From contig JAISDJ010000025.1 of assembly GCA_031264865.1 (NCBI GenBank), forward strand, positions 1 through 35,162: 35,162 nt of DNA, given 5' to 3'. Position numbers and translations under genes: made by a program. The stretch is from Tannerellaceae bacterium (GTDB lineage: Bacteria; Bacteroidota; Bacteroidia; Bacteroidales; Tannerellaceae). Within the stretch, counting starts at the first letter, position 1. The number at the start of each line of letters is the position of its first letter. Below the pieces are notes generated by a model. That model saw nothing but the letters and a program-made list of their open reading frames with translations. It made no database searches and was not told the origin of the DNA. Below are positions 1-7,555 of the stretch, in pieces.

Positions 1-21
1 GCGCTTTTAATATGATTTCCG

Positions 22-73
22 AATAGTATACCAAACCCCTGTAATAGTATATGAAACGGAGTTTCGGACTATT
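22..73. promoter_or_regulatory. Operator-like direct and inverted repeats upstream of the xylose operon
   Basis: Two 15-nt direct repeats, AATAGTATACCAAAC (22-36) and AATAGTATATGAAAC (43-57), differ at two positions and start 21 bp apart, i.e. two helical turns. The second copy is also part of a dyad: AATAG (43-47), GAAAC (53-57), GTTTC (61-65), CTATT (69-73). They lie about 105-190 bp upstream of the promoter at 177-206. Spacing of this kind suits an AraC-type or dimeric repressor site. Whether it serves the xylose operon or a gene to the left of the window cannot be decided here. Confidence 0.4.
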
Positions 74-176
74 TGTAATACGTACATTAATTAAGTGTTT
101 TGATATTGTAGTGAGTAAGATAATGAATAATCAGATTATTAGAATGTTATAATAGCGTAAAAATATATTAGTTTGT

Positions 177-206
177 TTTGTTACTATGATTTATTTATTA
201 TATTTG
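177..206 (+). promoter_or_regulatory. Bacteroidota promoter of the xylose operon
   Basis: TTTG at 177-180 and TATATTTG at 199-206 (match to TAnnTTTG) are separated by 18 nt, close to the 19-21 nt usual for the Bacteroidota housekeeping promoter. Transcription would begin near 213, leaving a leader of about 45 nt before the ATG at 257. The promoter overlaps the first codons of the longest open frame (from 173), which rules that start out. Confidence 0.6.
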
Positions 207-256
207 CAGACAACTTTTATCGAAATATCATGCTAACTAGTCAGGAAGGAAAGAAA

Positions 257-967
257 ATGTTCTACCCGCATGTTTCAGTAGATTGCGTTTTGTTAGGTAT
301 AGACAATGAAGAACTATGTGTCTTATTAGTGGAACGGAAAAATGCGGGTACCGGTAAAACCGAATATAAATTGCCTGGAAGTTTAATTTATGAAACAGAA
401 GATTTAGATGCTGCCGCTTATCGTGTGTTAACGGAGACTACCGGCTTAAAACGAGTTGCACTTAAACAGTTCAGGGCATTTGGTTCTCCTACGCGTACCT
501 CTAATAAAGAGGATGTTTTGTGGCTCGAAAGAGCGTCTAATATGAAAATAGATCGGATTGTAACAATCGCTTATCTGGCTTTATGTAAAGTGAGAAAAAC
601 CAGACCGAACGAAAAATATGGCGCTGTACAGTGGACGCCTATTTCCAGGCTACCTAATCTGCCGTTCGACCATAGAGAGATTATTGGAGAAGCTATTAAG
701 GAAATACGTAAGTGGACTGAAGTGGAATCTTCTATCATTTTTAATTATTTACCTTCTTTGTTTACGGCTTTACAATTGAGGCGTACTTATGAAATTATAT
801 ATGATAAAGAATTTGATGTAAGGAATTTTCATAAGAGAATGAATTCTCTTCCTTATGTTGTTCCAACAGATGATTTGGAAAAAGGAGTAGCCCATCGTTC
901 AGCCCGTTACTATCGATTCGATAAAGTAAAATATAATCAACTACATTCTAAATTAAATAAAACTTAA
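257..967 (+). CDS. Nudix-fold transcriptional regulator of the xylose operon
   Basis: Predicted 236-aa regulator: an N-terminal Nudix domain (about residues 1-135) followed by a winged-helix region (about 150-230, including LRRTYEIIYDKEF and FHKRMNSLPYV). The Nudix box is degenerate: the expected REUxEExGU signature reads RVLTETTGL, losing two acidic metal ligands, so hydrolysis is unlikely and effector sensing is the probable role. The same fold is known from AraR, the arabinose regulator of Bacteroides thetaiotaomicron. Start at 257 is chosen because AGGAAGGA (243-250) precedes it and homologues begin around FYPHVSVDC; ATG 230 is an alternative, while 173 lies inside the promoter. It sits 11 bp upstream of xylB and heads the operon, so it most likely senses xylose or a xylose metabolite and regulates its own operon (inference). 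Confidence 0.85.
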   Translation: MFYPHVSVDCVLLGIDNEELCVLLVERKNAGTGKTEYKLPGSLIYETEDLDAAAYRVLTETTGLKRVALKQFRAFGSPTRTSNKEDVLWLERASNMKIDRIVTIAYLALCKVRKTRPNEKYGAVQWTPISRLPNLPFDHREIIGEAIKEIRKWTEVESSIIFNYLPSLFTALQLRRTYEIIYDKEFDVRNFHKRMNSLPYVVPTDDLEKGVAHRSARYYRFDKVKYNQLHSKLNKT

Positions 968-978
968 TTTTATCTACC

Positions 979-2472
979 ATGTATCTATTAGGATGTGATA
1001 TAGGAAGTTCGTCGGTGAAAGCTTCTATTATAGACCGGCAAACCGGTGTAACAATCAGTTCGGATTATTATCCGAAAGAAGAAGCCCCGATAAAAGCTGT
1101 TAAGCCGGGTTGGGCGGAACAAAATCCCGAAGACTGGTGGGATTATCTTAAATTGGCTATAAAAGGAGCGATTGGAAAAGCGACTATTCAGGGAGAGGAT
1201 ATTAAAGCGATAGGTATTTCGTACCAAATGCACGGTTTAGTATTAGTAGACAAAAATAAGGAAGTATTACGTCCGTCTATCATCTGGTGCGACAGCCGTG
1301 CTGTTCCGTATGGCGACAGAGCATTTCTTTCCATTGGCGGAGAAAAATGTTTGTCTCATCTATTAAATTCTCCGGGGAATTTTACGGCGGCTAAGTTAGC
1401 TTGGGTAAAAGAAAACGAACCGCAGCTATTTGAATCGGTTTATAAGTTCATGCTTCCCGGTGATTATATTGCCATGCGTATGACGGGCGATATTGTAACC
1501 ACTATATCCGGTTTGTCGGAAGGTATGTTCTGGGATTTTAAAGCAAATCGGGTTTCTGAGGATATTTTGGCATGTTTTGGATTTGCCGAAGACATCGTTC
1601 CCGCCATTCGTCCCACTTTTGGCGAACAGGGAGAGTTGTTGGCGTCCGTTGCTGCCGAACTAGGTATGAGAAAAGGGACACCCGTAACGTATCGTGCCGG
1701 AGACCAGCCCAACAATGCTTTATCGCTGAATGTGTTAAACCCCGGAGAAATTGCGGCTACAGCCGGAACGTCGGGAGTAGTATACGGTGTGAACGATAAA
1801 GTTACGTATGATCGGTATTCGCGTGTCAATACGTTTGCACATGTAAATTATACGGAAAAACAACCACGCCTTGGCGTATTGCTTTGTATCAACGGAGTGG
1901 GAATCCTTAATTCGTGGATAAAGCATAATGTAGCTCCCGAAGGTATCAGTTATAATGAATTAAATGATATGGCGGCTAACATACCGATTGGTTCCGAAGG
2001 GCTTTCTATCTTACCCTTTGGCAACGGTGCAGAACGTATGCTGAAGAATAAGGAGACGGAATGTTCTTTATATGGATTGAATTTTAATATCCATAATCAA
2101 AAACATCTCGCGCGTGCAGCTCAGGAAGGAATTGTTTTTTCATTCAAGTATGGTATGGATATCATGAATGAAATGGGTATTCCGATAGATATCATCCGTG
2201 CAGGAAATGCGAATATGTTTTTGAGTCCGGTATTTCGGGAAGCATTAGCCGGTGTAACCGGGGCTGTTATCGAATTATATGATACGAATGGAGCTGTTGG
2301 AGCGGCTAAAGGCGCCGGTATTGGCGCCGGTATTTATCAATCTCCCCAGGAAGCATTCCAATCATTAAAGAAAATAGACGTGATAGAACCGGATAGATGT
2401 AAAGCCGATACCTATTGTGACGCTTATCGATTGTGGAAAGAGCGTCTGGAATTACTAATAAATGACAACTAA
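979..2472 (+). CDS. xylB: Xylulokinase
   Basis: A 497-aa FGGY-family carbohydrate kinase. It phosphorylates D-xylulose to D-xylulose 5-phosphate with ATP in the cytoplasm, the second step of xylose breakdown before the pentose phosphate pathway. Visible: the N-terminal ATPase-fold phosphate loop DIGSSSVKASIID (residues 7-19), YQMHGLVLVD with the substrate-binding MHG, the central RAGDQPNNAL with a likely catalytic Asp, AATAGTSGVVYG, and a glycine-rich C-terminal GAVGAAKGAGIGAG. The length is usual for XylB. It lies between the regulator and xylA, the same order as in other Bacteroidales xylose operons, which separates it from other FGGY kinases. No oddity seen. Confidence 0.95.
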   Translation: MYLLGCDIGSSSVKASIIDRQTGVTISSDYYPKEEAPIKAVKPGWAEQNPEDWWDYLKLAIKGAIGKATIQGEDIKAIGISYQMHGLVLVDKNKEVLRPSIIWCDSRAVPYGDRAFLSIGGEKCLSHLLNSPGNFTAAKLAWVKENEPQLFESVYKFMLPGDYIAMRMTGDIVTTISGLSEGMFWDFKANRVSEDILACFGFAEDIVPAIRPTFGEQGELLASVAAELGMRKGTPVTYRAGDQPNNALSLNVLNPGEIAATAGTSGVVYGVNDKVTYDRYSRVNTFAHVNYTEKQPRLGVLLCINGVGILNSWIKHNVAPEGISYNELNDMAANIPIGSEGLSILPFGNGAERMLKNKETECSLYGLNFNIHNQKHLARAAQEGIVFSFKYGMDIMNEMGIPIDIIRAGNANMFLSPVFREALAGVTGAVIELYDTNGAVGAAKGAGIGAGIYQSPQEAFQSLKKIDVIEPDRCKADTYCDAYRLWKERLELLINDN

Positions 2473-2506
2473 TCATTATAATTAACAATTAACAAATAAT
2501 TGAATC

Positions 2507-3835
2507 ATGAGTTTTTATAAAGGAGAAAAAGAATTCTTTCCGGGTATAGGAAAGATTCCGTTTGAAGGACGGGAGTCGAAAAATCCGTTAGCCTTTCATT
2601 ATTATGATGAAAGCAAAGTAGTAATGGGCAAAACACTCAAAGATCATCTTCGTTTTGCAATGGCTTATTGGCATACGTTATGCGCTGAGGGGGGAGACCC
2701 TTTTGGAGGAGGAACGAAAACATTCCCCTGGAATAATTCATCGGATCCATTGGTACGTGCAAGGTATAAAATGGATGCTGCTTTTGAGTTTCTTACAAAA
2801 TGTAGTATCCCTTATTATTGTTTTCACGATGTGGATGTGGTAGACGAAGGTCCGTCTTTAGCCGAATTTGAAAGACGTTTGTTTACCATGGTAGATTATG
2901 CCAAAGAACTTCAGAAAGAAACAGGTAAGAAGTTATTATGGGGTACGGCAAATGTATTCAGTCATACACGTTATATGAACGGAGCGGCTACAAATCCTGA
3001 CTTTGCCTCGGTAGCATGTGCCGGAACGCAAATCAAAAATGCGATTGATGCTACCATTACATTAGGTGGTGAAAACTATGTATTCTGGGGAGGTCGGGAA
3101 GGTTATATGACCCTGCTCAATACTGATATGAAACGTGAGAAAGACCATTTGGCTATGATATTGACAATGGCTCGTGACTATGCACGTAAGAATGGTTTTA
3201 AGGGTACTTTCCTTATCGAACCGAAACCCATGGAACCAACCAAGCATCAGTATGATGTGGATACGGAAACAGTGATTGGCTTCCTTCGTCATTATGGGCT
3301 GGATAAAGACTTCGCTTTAAATATAGAAGTAAATCACGCCACATTAGCCGGCCATACATTTGAACACGAATTACAAGCGGCTGCAGACGCCGGTATGCTC
3401 TGTAGTATCGATGCAAATCGTGGAGATTACCAAAATGGCTGGGATACCGACCAATTCCCAGTAGACTTGTTTGAACTTACTCAAGCTTGGTTAGTGATTC
3501 TTGAAAATGGAGGATTAACTACGGGAGGTACAAACTTCGATGCTAAAACCCGTCGTAACTCAACGGATTTGGAAGATATCTTCATTGCTCATATAGGAGG
3601 TATGGATACGTTTGCCCGTGCTTTATTGGTTGCTGCCGATATCCTTGAAAATTCGGATTACAGAAAAATGCGTAAAGAACGTTATGCAAGCTTTGACAAC
3701 GGTGATGGAAAAGCCTTTGAAGAAGGAAAGCTAGCGCTTGAAGATTTGCGTACAATGGCTCTTCGTAACGGAGAACCCGGACAACTCAGCGGAAAACAAG
3801 AGTTGTATGAAATGATAATAAATAATTACATCTAA
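2507..3835 (+). CDS. xylA: Xylose isomerase
   Basis: A 442-aa class II xylose isomerase that interconverts D-xylose and D-xylulose in the cytoplasm, using two divalent metal ions in a TIM barrel. Visible signatures: [15 protein letters not shown] with the catalytic His and Asp, [23 protein letters not shown] (metal-ligand Glu and the Lys of the active site), [18 protein letters not shown] and [19 protein letters not shown] with ligand Asp residues. The length and the N-terminal stretch [24 protein letters not shown] are typical of the class II enzymes of Bacteroidetes. The gene lies 34 bp after xylB and 49 bp before the transporter start, with a strong hairpin in the latter gap. No missing catalytic residue is apparent. 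Confidence 0.97.
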   Translation: MSFYKGEKEFFPGIGKIPFEGRESKNPLAFHYYDESKVVMGKTLKDHLRFAMAYWHTLCAEGGDPFGGGTKTFPWNNSSDPLVRARYKMDAAFEFLTKCSIPYYCFHDVDVVDEGPSLAEFERRLFTMVDYAKELQKETGKKLLWGTANVFSHTRYMNGAATNPDFASVACAGTQIKNAIDATITLGGENYVFWGGREGYMTLLNTDMKREKDHLAMILTMARDYARKNGFKGTFLIEPKPMEPTKHQYDVDTETVIGFLRHYGLDKDFALNIEVNHATLAGHTFEHELQAAADAGMLCSIDANRGDYQNGWDTDQFPVDLFELTQAWLVILENGGLTTGGTNFDAKTRRNSTDLEDIFIAHIGGMDTFARALLVAADILENSDYRKMRKERYASFDNGDGKAFEEGKLALEDLRTMALRNGEPGQLSGKQELYEMIINNYI

Positions 3836-3839
3836 TTCG

Positions 3840-3880
3840 AGTTGACAGTTGGTACTTGTGCCAACTGTCACTTGTCAACT
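3840..3880 (+). promoter_or_regulatory. Two overlapping hairpins between xylA and xylE
   Basis: GACAGTTGG (3844-3852) pairs perfectly with CCAACTGTC (3861-3869). The outer arm AGTTGACA (3840-3847) can instead pair with TGTCAACT (3873-3880). The two 8-9 bp stems share bases 3844-3847, so they are alternatives. The structure ends 4 nt before the xylE ATG and has no T-tract, so mRNA processing, 3'-end protection of xylA or control of xylE translation is more likely than termination. Confidence 0.5.
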
Positions 3881-3884
3881 ATTT

Positions 3885-5276
3885 ATGGCGAATAAAAATT
3901 ACAATTCCGGATATGTTTTCGGGATAACATTGGTAGCAACTATCGGTGGCTTACTTTTTGGATATGATACGGCTGTTATTTCAGGTGCAGAGAAATCAAT
4001 AGAGGCTTTTCTGATAAAACCATTGGGATTAAGTGATTTTATACATGGAGCAACCGTTTCCAGTGCATTGATAGGTTGTATAATCGGGGGAGCATTGTCG
4101 GGTTTCTTTTCTTCTCGTTTAGGACGCAAAAATTCATTATTGTTAGCAGCCGGTTTATTTTTTCTTTCGGCGTTAGGTTCAGGCTGGCCTGAAACATTCT
4201 TTTTTAATCAGGGCGAACCTTCTTTCGGATTATTAATTGTCTTTAATTTATACCGTATCTTAGGCGGTATAGGCGTCGGTTTGGCATCTGCTGTTTGTCC
4301 GATGTATATAGGTGAAATAGCGCCAACAGAAATAAGGGGGCGTTTAGTATCCTTCAACCAATTTGCCATTATCTTTGGTATGCTGGTTGTTTATTTTGTT
4401 AATTGGGGAATAGCAAACGGACAAACCATTGAATGGATCAATGCGATAGGTTGGCGTTATATGTTTGCGTCTGAAGCAATACCCGCCGCTCTGTTTGGCA
4501 TACTGGTGTTCTTTGTTCCTGAAACGCCGCGTTACCTGGCTCTTATTTACGAAGATGAAAAAGCGCTGACTGTGTTGGAGAAGATAAACGGTTCAAAAGA
4601 AAGAGCGCAAACCATATTAAGTGAAATAAAAGCAACGGTAAATGAATCGGTAAAAGGTAAATTATTTTCCTATGGCGTAACCGTGATTGTTATTGGTATT
4701 TTACTGTCTGTTTTCCAGCAATTCGTAGGTATTAATGTGGCGCTTTATTATGCACCCCGTATTTTCGAAAGTATGGGAGCGGCTAAGGATGCCTCTATGT
4801 TGCAAACAATTGTGATGGGATTGGTGAATGTAATCTTTACAGTTGTTGCCATATTAACGGTAGATAAATGGGGACGTAAACCATTGCTTATCGTTGGCTC
4901 TATCGGAATGGCTATCGGTATGTTTGCTATTTCCACCCTGTCCTTTTTTAATATAATAGGTATCAGCACGCTTGTCTTTATCATTATTTACACAGCTTCT
5001 TTTATGATGTCGTGGGGGCCTATCTGTTGGGTTTTGATAGCGGAGATATTTCCTAATAAAATACGCGGACAGGCTGTTGCCGTTGCTGTTGCGGCGCAAT
5101 GGACTGCCAATTACCTGATTTCTTCCACTTATCCGCCCATGATGAATTATAGTGGAGCTCTGACATATGGTTTTTATGGATTAATGGCTGTTCTTTCAGC
5201 CTTGTTCGTTTGGAAAATGATTCCGGAAACCAAAGGAAAAACATTGGAAGAAATGGAACAGTATTGGAAAAAATAA
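3885..5276 (+). CDS. xylE: D-xylose/H+ symporter, MFS sugar porter
   Basis: A 463-aa inner-membrane sugar transporter of the major facilitator superfamily, sugar porter subfamily, with about twelve membrane helices. Family signatures: GYDTAVISGA in TM1, RLGRKNSL in the 2-3 loop, the central PETPRYL, QQFVGINVALYYAP in TM7, VDKWGRKPLL in the 8-9 loop and the terminal PETKGKTLEEME. These fit XylE/GLUT-like proteins; the operon with xylA and xylB points to xylose. The ATG at 3885 (MANKNYNSGYVFG) is preferred over an in-frame ATG at 3849, because 3849 lies inside the hairpin and adds twelve residues absent from the family. It brings xylose across the inner membrane; no SusC/SusD or xylanase gene accompanies this operon here. 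Confidence 0.9.
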   Translation: MANKNYNSGYVFGITLVATIGGLLFGYDTAVISGAEKSIEAFLIKPLGLSDFIHGATVSSALIGCIIGGALSGFFSSRLGRKNSLLLAAGLFFLSALGSGWPETFFFNQGEPSFGLLIVFNLYRILGGIGVGLASAVCPMYIGEIAPTEIRGRLVSFNQFAIIFGMLVVYFVNWGIANGQTIEWINAIGWRYMFASEAIPAALFGILVFFVPETPRYLALIYEDEKALTVLEKINGSKERAQTILSEIKATVNESVKGKLFSYGVTVIVIGILLSVFQQFVGINVALYYAPRIFESMGAAKDASMLQTIVMGLVNVIFTVVAILTVDKWGRKPLLIVGSIGMAIGMFAISTLSFFNIIGISTLVFIIIYTASFMMSWGPICWVLIAEIFPNKIRGQAVAVAVAAQWTANYLISSTYPPMMNYSGALTYGFYGLMAVLSALFVWKMIPETKGKTLEEMEQYWKK

Positions 5277-5326
5277 AAGAGGATTACTAATTTGTTATTT
5301 GTTTATAGGTTATTTCAGTAAAAATA

Positions 5327-5334
5327 TAACTTTG
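5327..5334 (+). promoter_or_regulatory. panB promoter -7 box
   Basis: TAACTTTG matches TAnnTTTG exactly, 28 bp before the panB ATG. A good TTTG at the standard distance is not seen (nearest 5298-5301, spacer 25 nt), so the upstream element is weak. It suggests panB is transcribed separately from the xylose operon. Confidence 0.45.
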
Positions 5335-5362
5335 CACCCTGTAACAAAAAACAATTTATATT

Positions 5363-6187
5363 ATGTCGGTTGCAAAACGTGATTCGGAGAACAGAAAGGT
5401 CACTACTCATCGTCTGATAGAGATGAAACAACGTGGTGAAAAGATATCTATGCTTACAGCATATGATTATTCGATGGCAAAGTTGATTGATCAGGCAGGC
5501 ATGGACGTCATTTTAGTGGGTGATTCGGCTTCTAATGTGATGGCAGGGAATGTGACAACACTTCCTATTACTTTAGACCAGATGATTTATCATGGTAAAT
5601 CTGTAATGAAAGCGGTTAATCGGGCTCTTGTTGTTGTTGATTTGCCATTTGGCACCTATCAGGGAAATTCGAGGGAAGCGGTTTCTTCCGCCATACGTGT
5701 AATGAAGGAAACGCATGCCGATTGTATAAAAGTAGAAGGGGGCGCTGAAATACAAGAATCAGTTGTACGTATTTTATCGGCAGGTATTCCTGTTATGGGA
5801 CATTTGGGGTTAACGCCTCAATCCATTAATAAATTCGGGACCTATACTGTACGAGCCCGTGAAGAAGCTGAGGCGAAAAAACTTGTTGACGATGCCCATT
5901 TACTGGAAGAGTTAGGTTGCTTTGCGCTCGTAATAGAAAAAATACCCGCAAAACTGGCGGCTCAGATCGCTTCCGAATTAAAGATTCCAATCATAGGAAT
6001 CGGCGCTGGTAACGGAGTAGACGGACAAGTATTGGTAATGCATGATATGTTGGGTATAACCGAAGATTTCTCTCCTCGTTTCTTACGCCGTTATGCAAAT
6101 CTTAAAGAGGTTATAACAAAAGCCGTACAAACCTATGTTGAAGATGTAAAGCGACAGGATTTTCCAAATGAAAGCGAACAGTATTGA
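5363..6187 (+). CDS. panB: 3-methyl-2-oxobutanoate hydroxymethyltransferase
   Basis: A 274-aa ketopantoate hydroxymethyltransferase, the first committed enzyme of pantothenate (hence coenzyme A) synthesis; it adds a hydroxymethyl group from methylene-tetrahydrofolate to alpha-ketoisovalerate in the cytoplasm. Signatures: [38 protein letters not shown] (metal-binding Asp), [42 protein letters not shown] with the catalytic Glu, and [22 protein letters not shown]. The length is normal for PanB. Start: [18 protein letters not shown] follows the promoter box by 28 bp. The gene stands alone between the xylose operon and the fecR-susCD locus and is closed by a long hairpin. Confidence 0.97.
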   Translation: MSVAKRDSENRKVTTHRLIEMKQRGEKISMLTAYDYSMAKLIDQAGMDVILVGDSASNVMAGNVTTLPITLDQMIYHGKSVMKAVNRALVVVDLPFGTYQGNSREAVSSAIRVMKETHADCIKVEGGAEIQESVVRILSAGIPVMGHLGLTPQSINKFGTYTVRAREEAEAKKLVDDAHLLEELGCFALVIEKIPAKLAAQIASELKIPIIGIGAGNGVDGQVLVMHDMLGITEDFSPRFLRRYANLKEVITKAVQTYVEDVKRQDFPNESEQY

Positions 6188-6194
6188 GAATTGA

Positions 6195-6245
6195 AAGTTG
6201 AAAATTGAAAATGGTTAGAGACAGACCGTTTTCAATTTTCAATTT
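6195..6245 (+). terminator. Long terminator hairpin after panB
   Basis: Bases 6195-6215 pair with 6225-6245 over 21 positions (two G-T wobbles) around a 9-nt loop, starting 8 bp after the panB stop. The arm is built from a period-7 repeat of TTGAAAA units, and the 3' arm ends in T-rich sequence. It probably terminates panB and insulates the following locus. Confidence 0.75.
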
Positions 6246-6412
6246 ATCCGGGCTGCTGCGAAATATTCATAATAAGCCGTATCAAAGAGAAAAAATATCT
6301 TCCGTTCTTACAGTTCCTTACTTAAATTGTTAAATAATCTATATTGCGATATCCTCGCATAGTGGTATATTCAAATCTATACGTTCTTAATATTAGAACT
6401 ACGAAAAGGAAG

Positions 6413-7393
6413 ATGCATCATTTGATTGTAAAATATTTTGAACAGACAATCACAGCCCTGGAGCGCGACGAGTTGTTCTCACTTCTGGATGTAGACAAGG
6501 AAATGAAGAAAGATTTCATTTTCGTGCAAAACCTTTATGGAATATCTTCCTTCTTGCCATCGGAAAGTGATGCGTCCCTTGCCTTCCACAAACTCCGGAA
6601 CTTCAAGCAAAGACGTCGCCGCAGAACAATGTTCTCATTGTTGAAACAAACATCCCGTTACGCAGTTGCAGTTTTCCTCACAGTCTTGACAACGTGGATG
6701 ACGATAAAATACACCAACCTCATGCCTTTGGGAGCTCCCGAAGTAGCATATGAAGAACTGGTAACGCCCGCTGGACAACGAGTGATGCTAAGCCTACATG
6801 ACGGTACTGTTGTTTGGCTTAATGCCCGTTCCACCCTGCGTTATCCCACCCGCTTTGCCGGTCAAGAAAGGGAAGTGGAACTCAATGGGGAGGCCTTTTT
6901 CAAAGTAGCCCACAACGAAGAGCAGCCTTTCGTCGTATCCACCGGGAAACTCAAGATAAAGGCGTTAGGGACGAGGTTCAACGTATCGGCCTATAAGGAA
7001 CAAAATACATTTAGCACGTCGCTCGTAGAAGGCTCGGTGAAAATATATAACAGGGAAAACGAGCAAAATGCCTTGTTCCTTAAACCACACGAATATGCCG
7101 AATTGAAAAACAACAGGTTGACCAAACATACCTTCGATAACTTGGACTTCCTCCTCTGGAAAGACGGCATTTATGCTTTCGACAACGTTACATTTGCCGA
7201 TATATCAAGCAAGATGGGATGGTACTACGATGTCAACATCAACATGCACAATAGAGGCAAACTGAGCGCCTACAAGTTCAGCGGCAAAATAAGGTATCGA
7301 GACGGCATGGAAAGCGTCTTGCGTACCCTTCAGAAAGCATACGCTTTCTCTTTTGTAAAAGACGACGAATTGAATACAATAACTATATGGTAG
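6413..7393 (+). CDS. FecR-family anti-sigma factor
   Basis: A 326-aa single-pass inner-membrane regulator. Residues 1-80 form a cytoplasmic domain that would hold an ECF sigma factor; a membrane helix spans about 82-100 (YAVAVFLTVLTTWMTI); the periplasmic FecR domain includes TPAGQRVMLSLHDGTVVWLN, LNGEAFFKVAHNEEQPFVV and IKALGTRFNVSAY; and a C-terminal DUF4974-like region covers about 250-326. Start at 6413 follows AAAGGAAG; an upstream in-frame ATG at 6344 has no such context. In Bacteroidetes these proteins transmit the substrate-loaded state of a SusC partner to the sigma factor, and the SusC gene 162 bp downstream indeed carries an STN domain. No sigma gene lies upstream, where panB and its terminator are found, which is unusual. 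Confidence 0.9.
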   Translation: MHHLIVKYFEQTITALERDELFSLLDVDKEMKKDFIFVQNLYGISSFLPSESDASLAFHKLRNFKQRRRRRTMFSLLKQTSRYAVAVFLTVLTTWMTIKYTNLMPLGAPEVAYEELVTPAGQRVMLSLHDGTVVWLNARSTLRYPTRFAGQEREVELNGEAFFKVAHNEEQPFVVSTGKLKIKALGTRFNVSAYKEQNTFSTSLVEGSVKIYNRENEQNALFLKPHEYAELKNNRLTKHTFDNLDFLLWKDGIYAFDNVTFADISSKMGWYYDVNINMHNRGKLSAYKFSGKIRYRDGMESVLRTLQKAYAFSFVKDDELNTITIW

Positions 7394-7465
7394 TAAACAC
7401 ATAATCTTTAACTTTTAAACACGTATGCCTATGACATAAATCACGTATTATGGACAACCAAAAAG

Positions 7466-7492
7466 CCGGCAGGTGCGGTAACACGCTGCCGG
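7466..7492 (+). promoter_or_regulatory. G+C-rich hairpin between fecR and susC
   Basis: CCGGCAG (7466-7472) pairs with CTGCCGG (7486-7492) and is extended inward by GTG/CAC with one bulged base. It has no following T-tract. It may be an attenuator or RNA-processing element in the fecR-susC leader (7394-7555), which otherwise holds no gene. Confidence 0.45.
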
Positions 7493-7555
7493 GAAAGAAT
7501 CGTTAACATCAATCAATAAAAAAATCGAATATTAACAACTAAACGAAGCAAAGTT

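Noticed and set aside
173..256. Upstream extension of the Nudix regulator to an ATG at 173
   Set aside because: The TTTG and TATATTTG promoter boxes lie inside this stretch, and the ATG at 257 has a good AGGAAGGA ribosome site.
6246..6412. Possible remnant of an ECF sigma gene before fecR
   Set aside because: Translations of the stretch show no sigma region 4 motif; nothing supports a decayed sigma gene.
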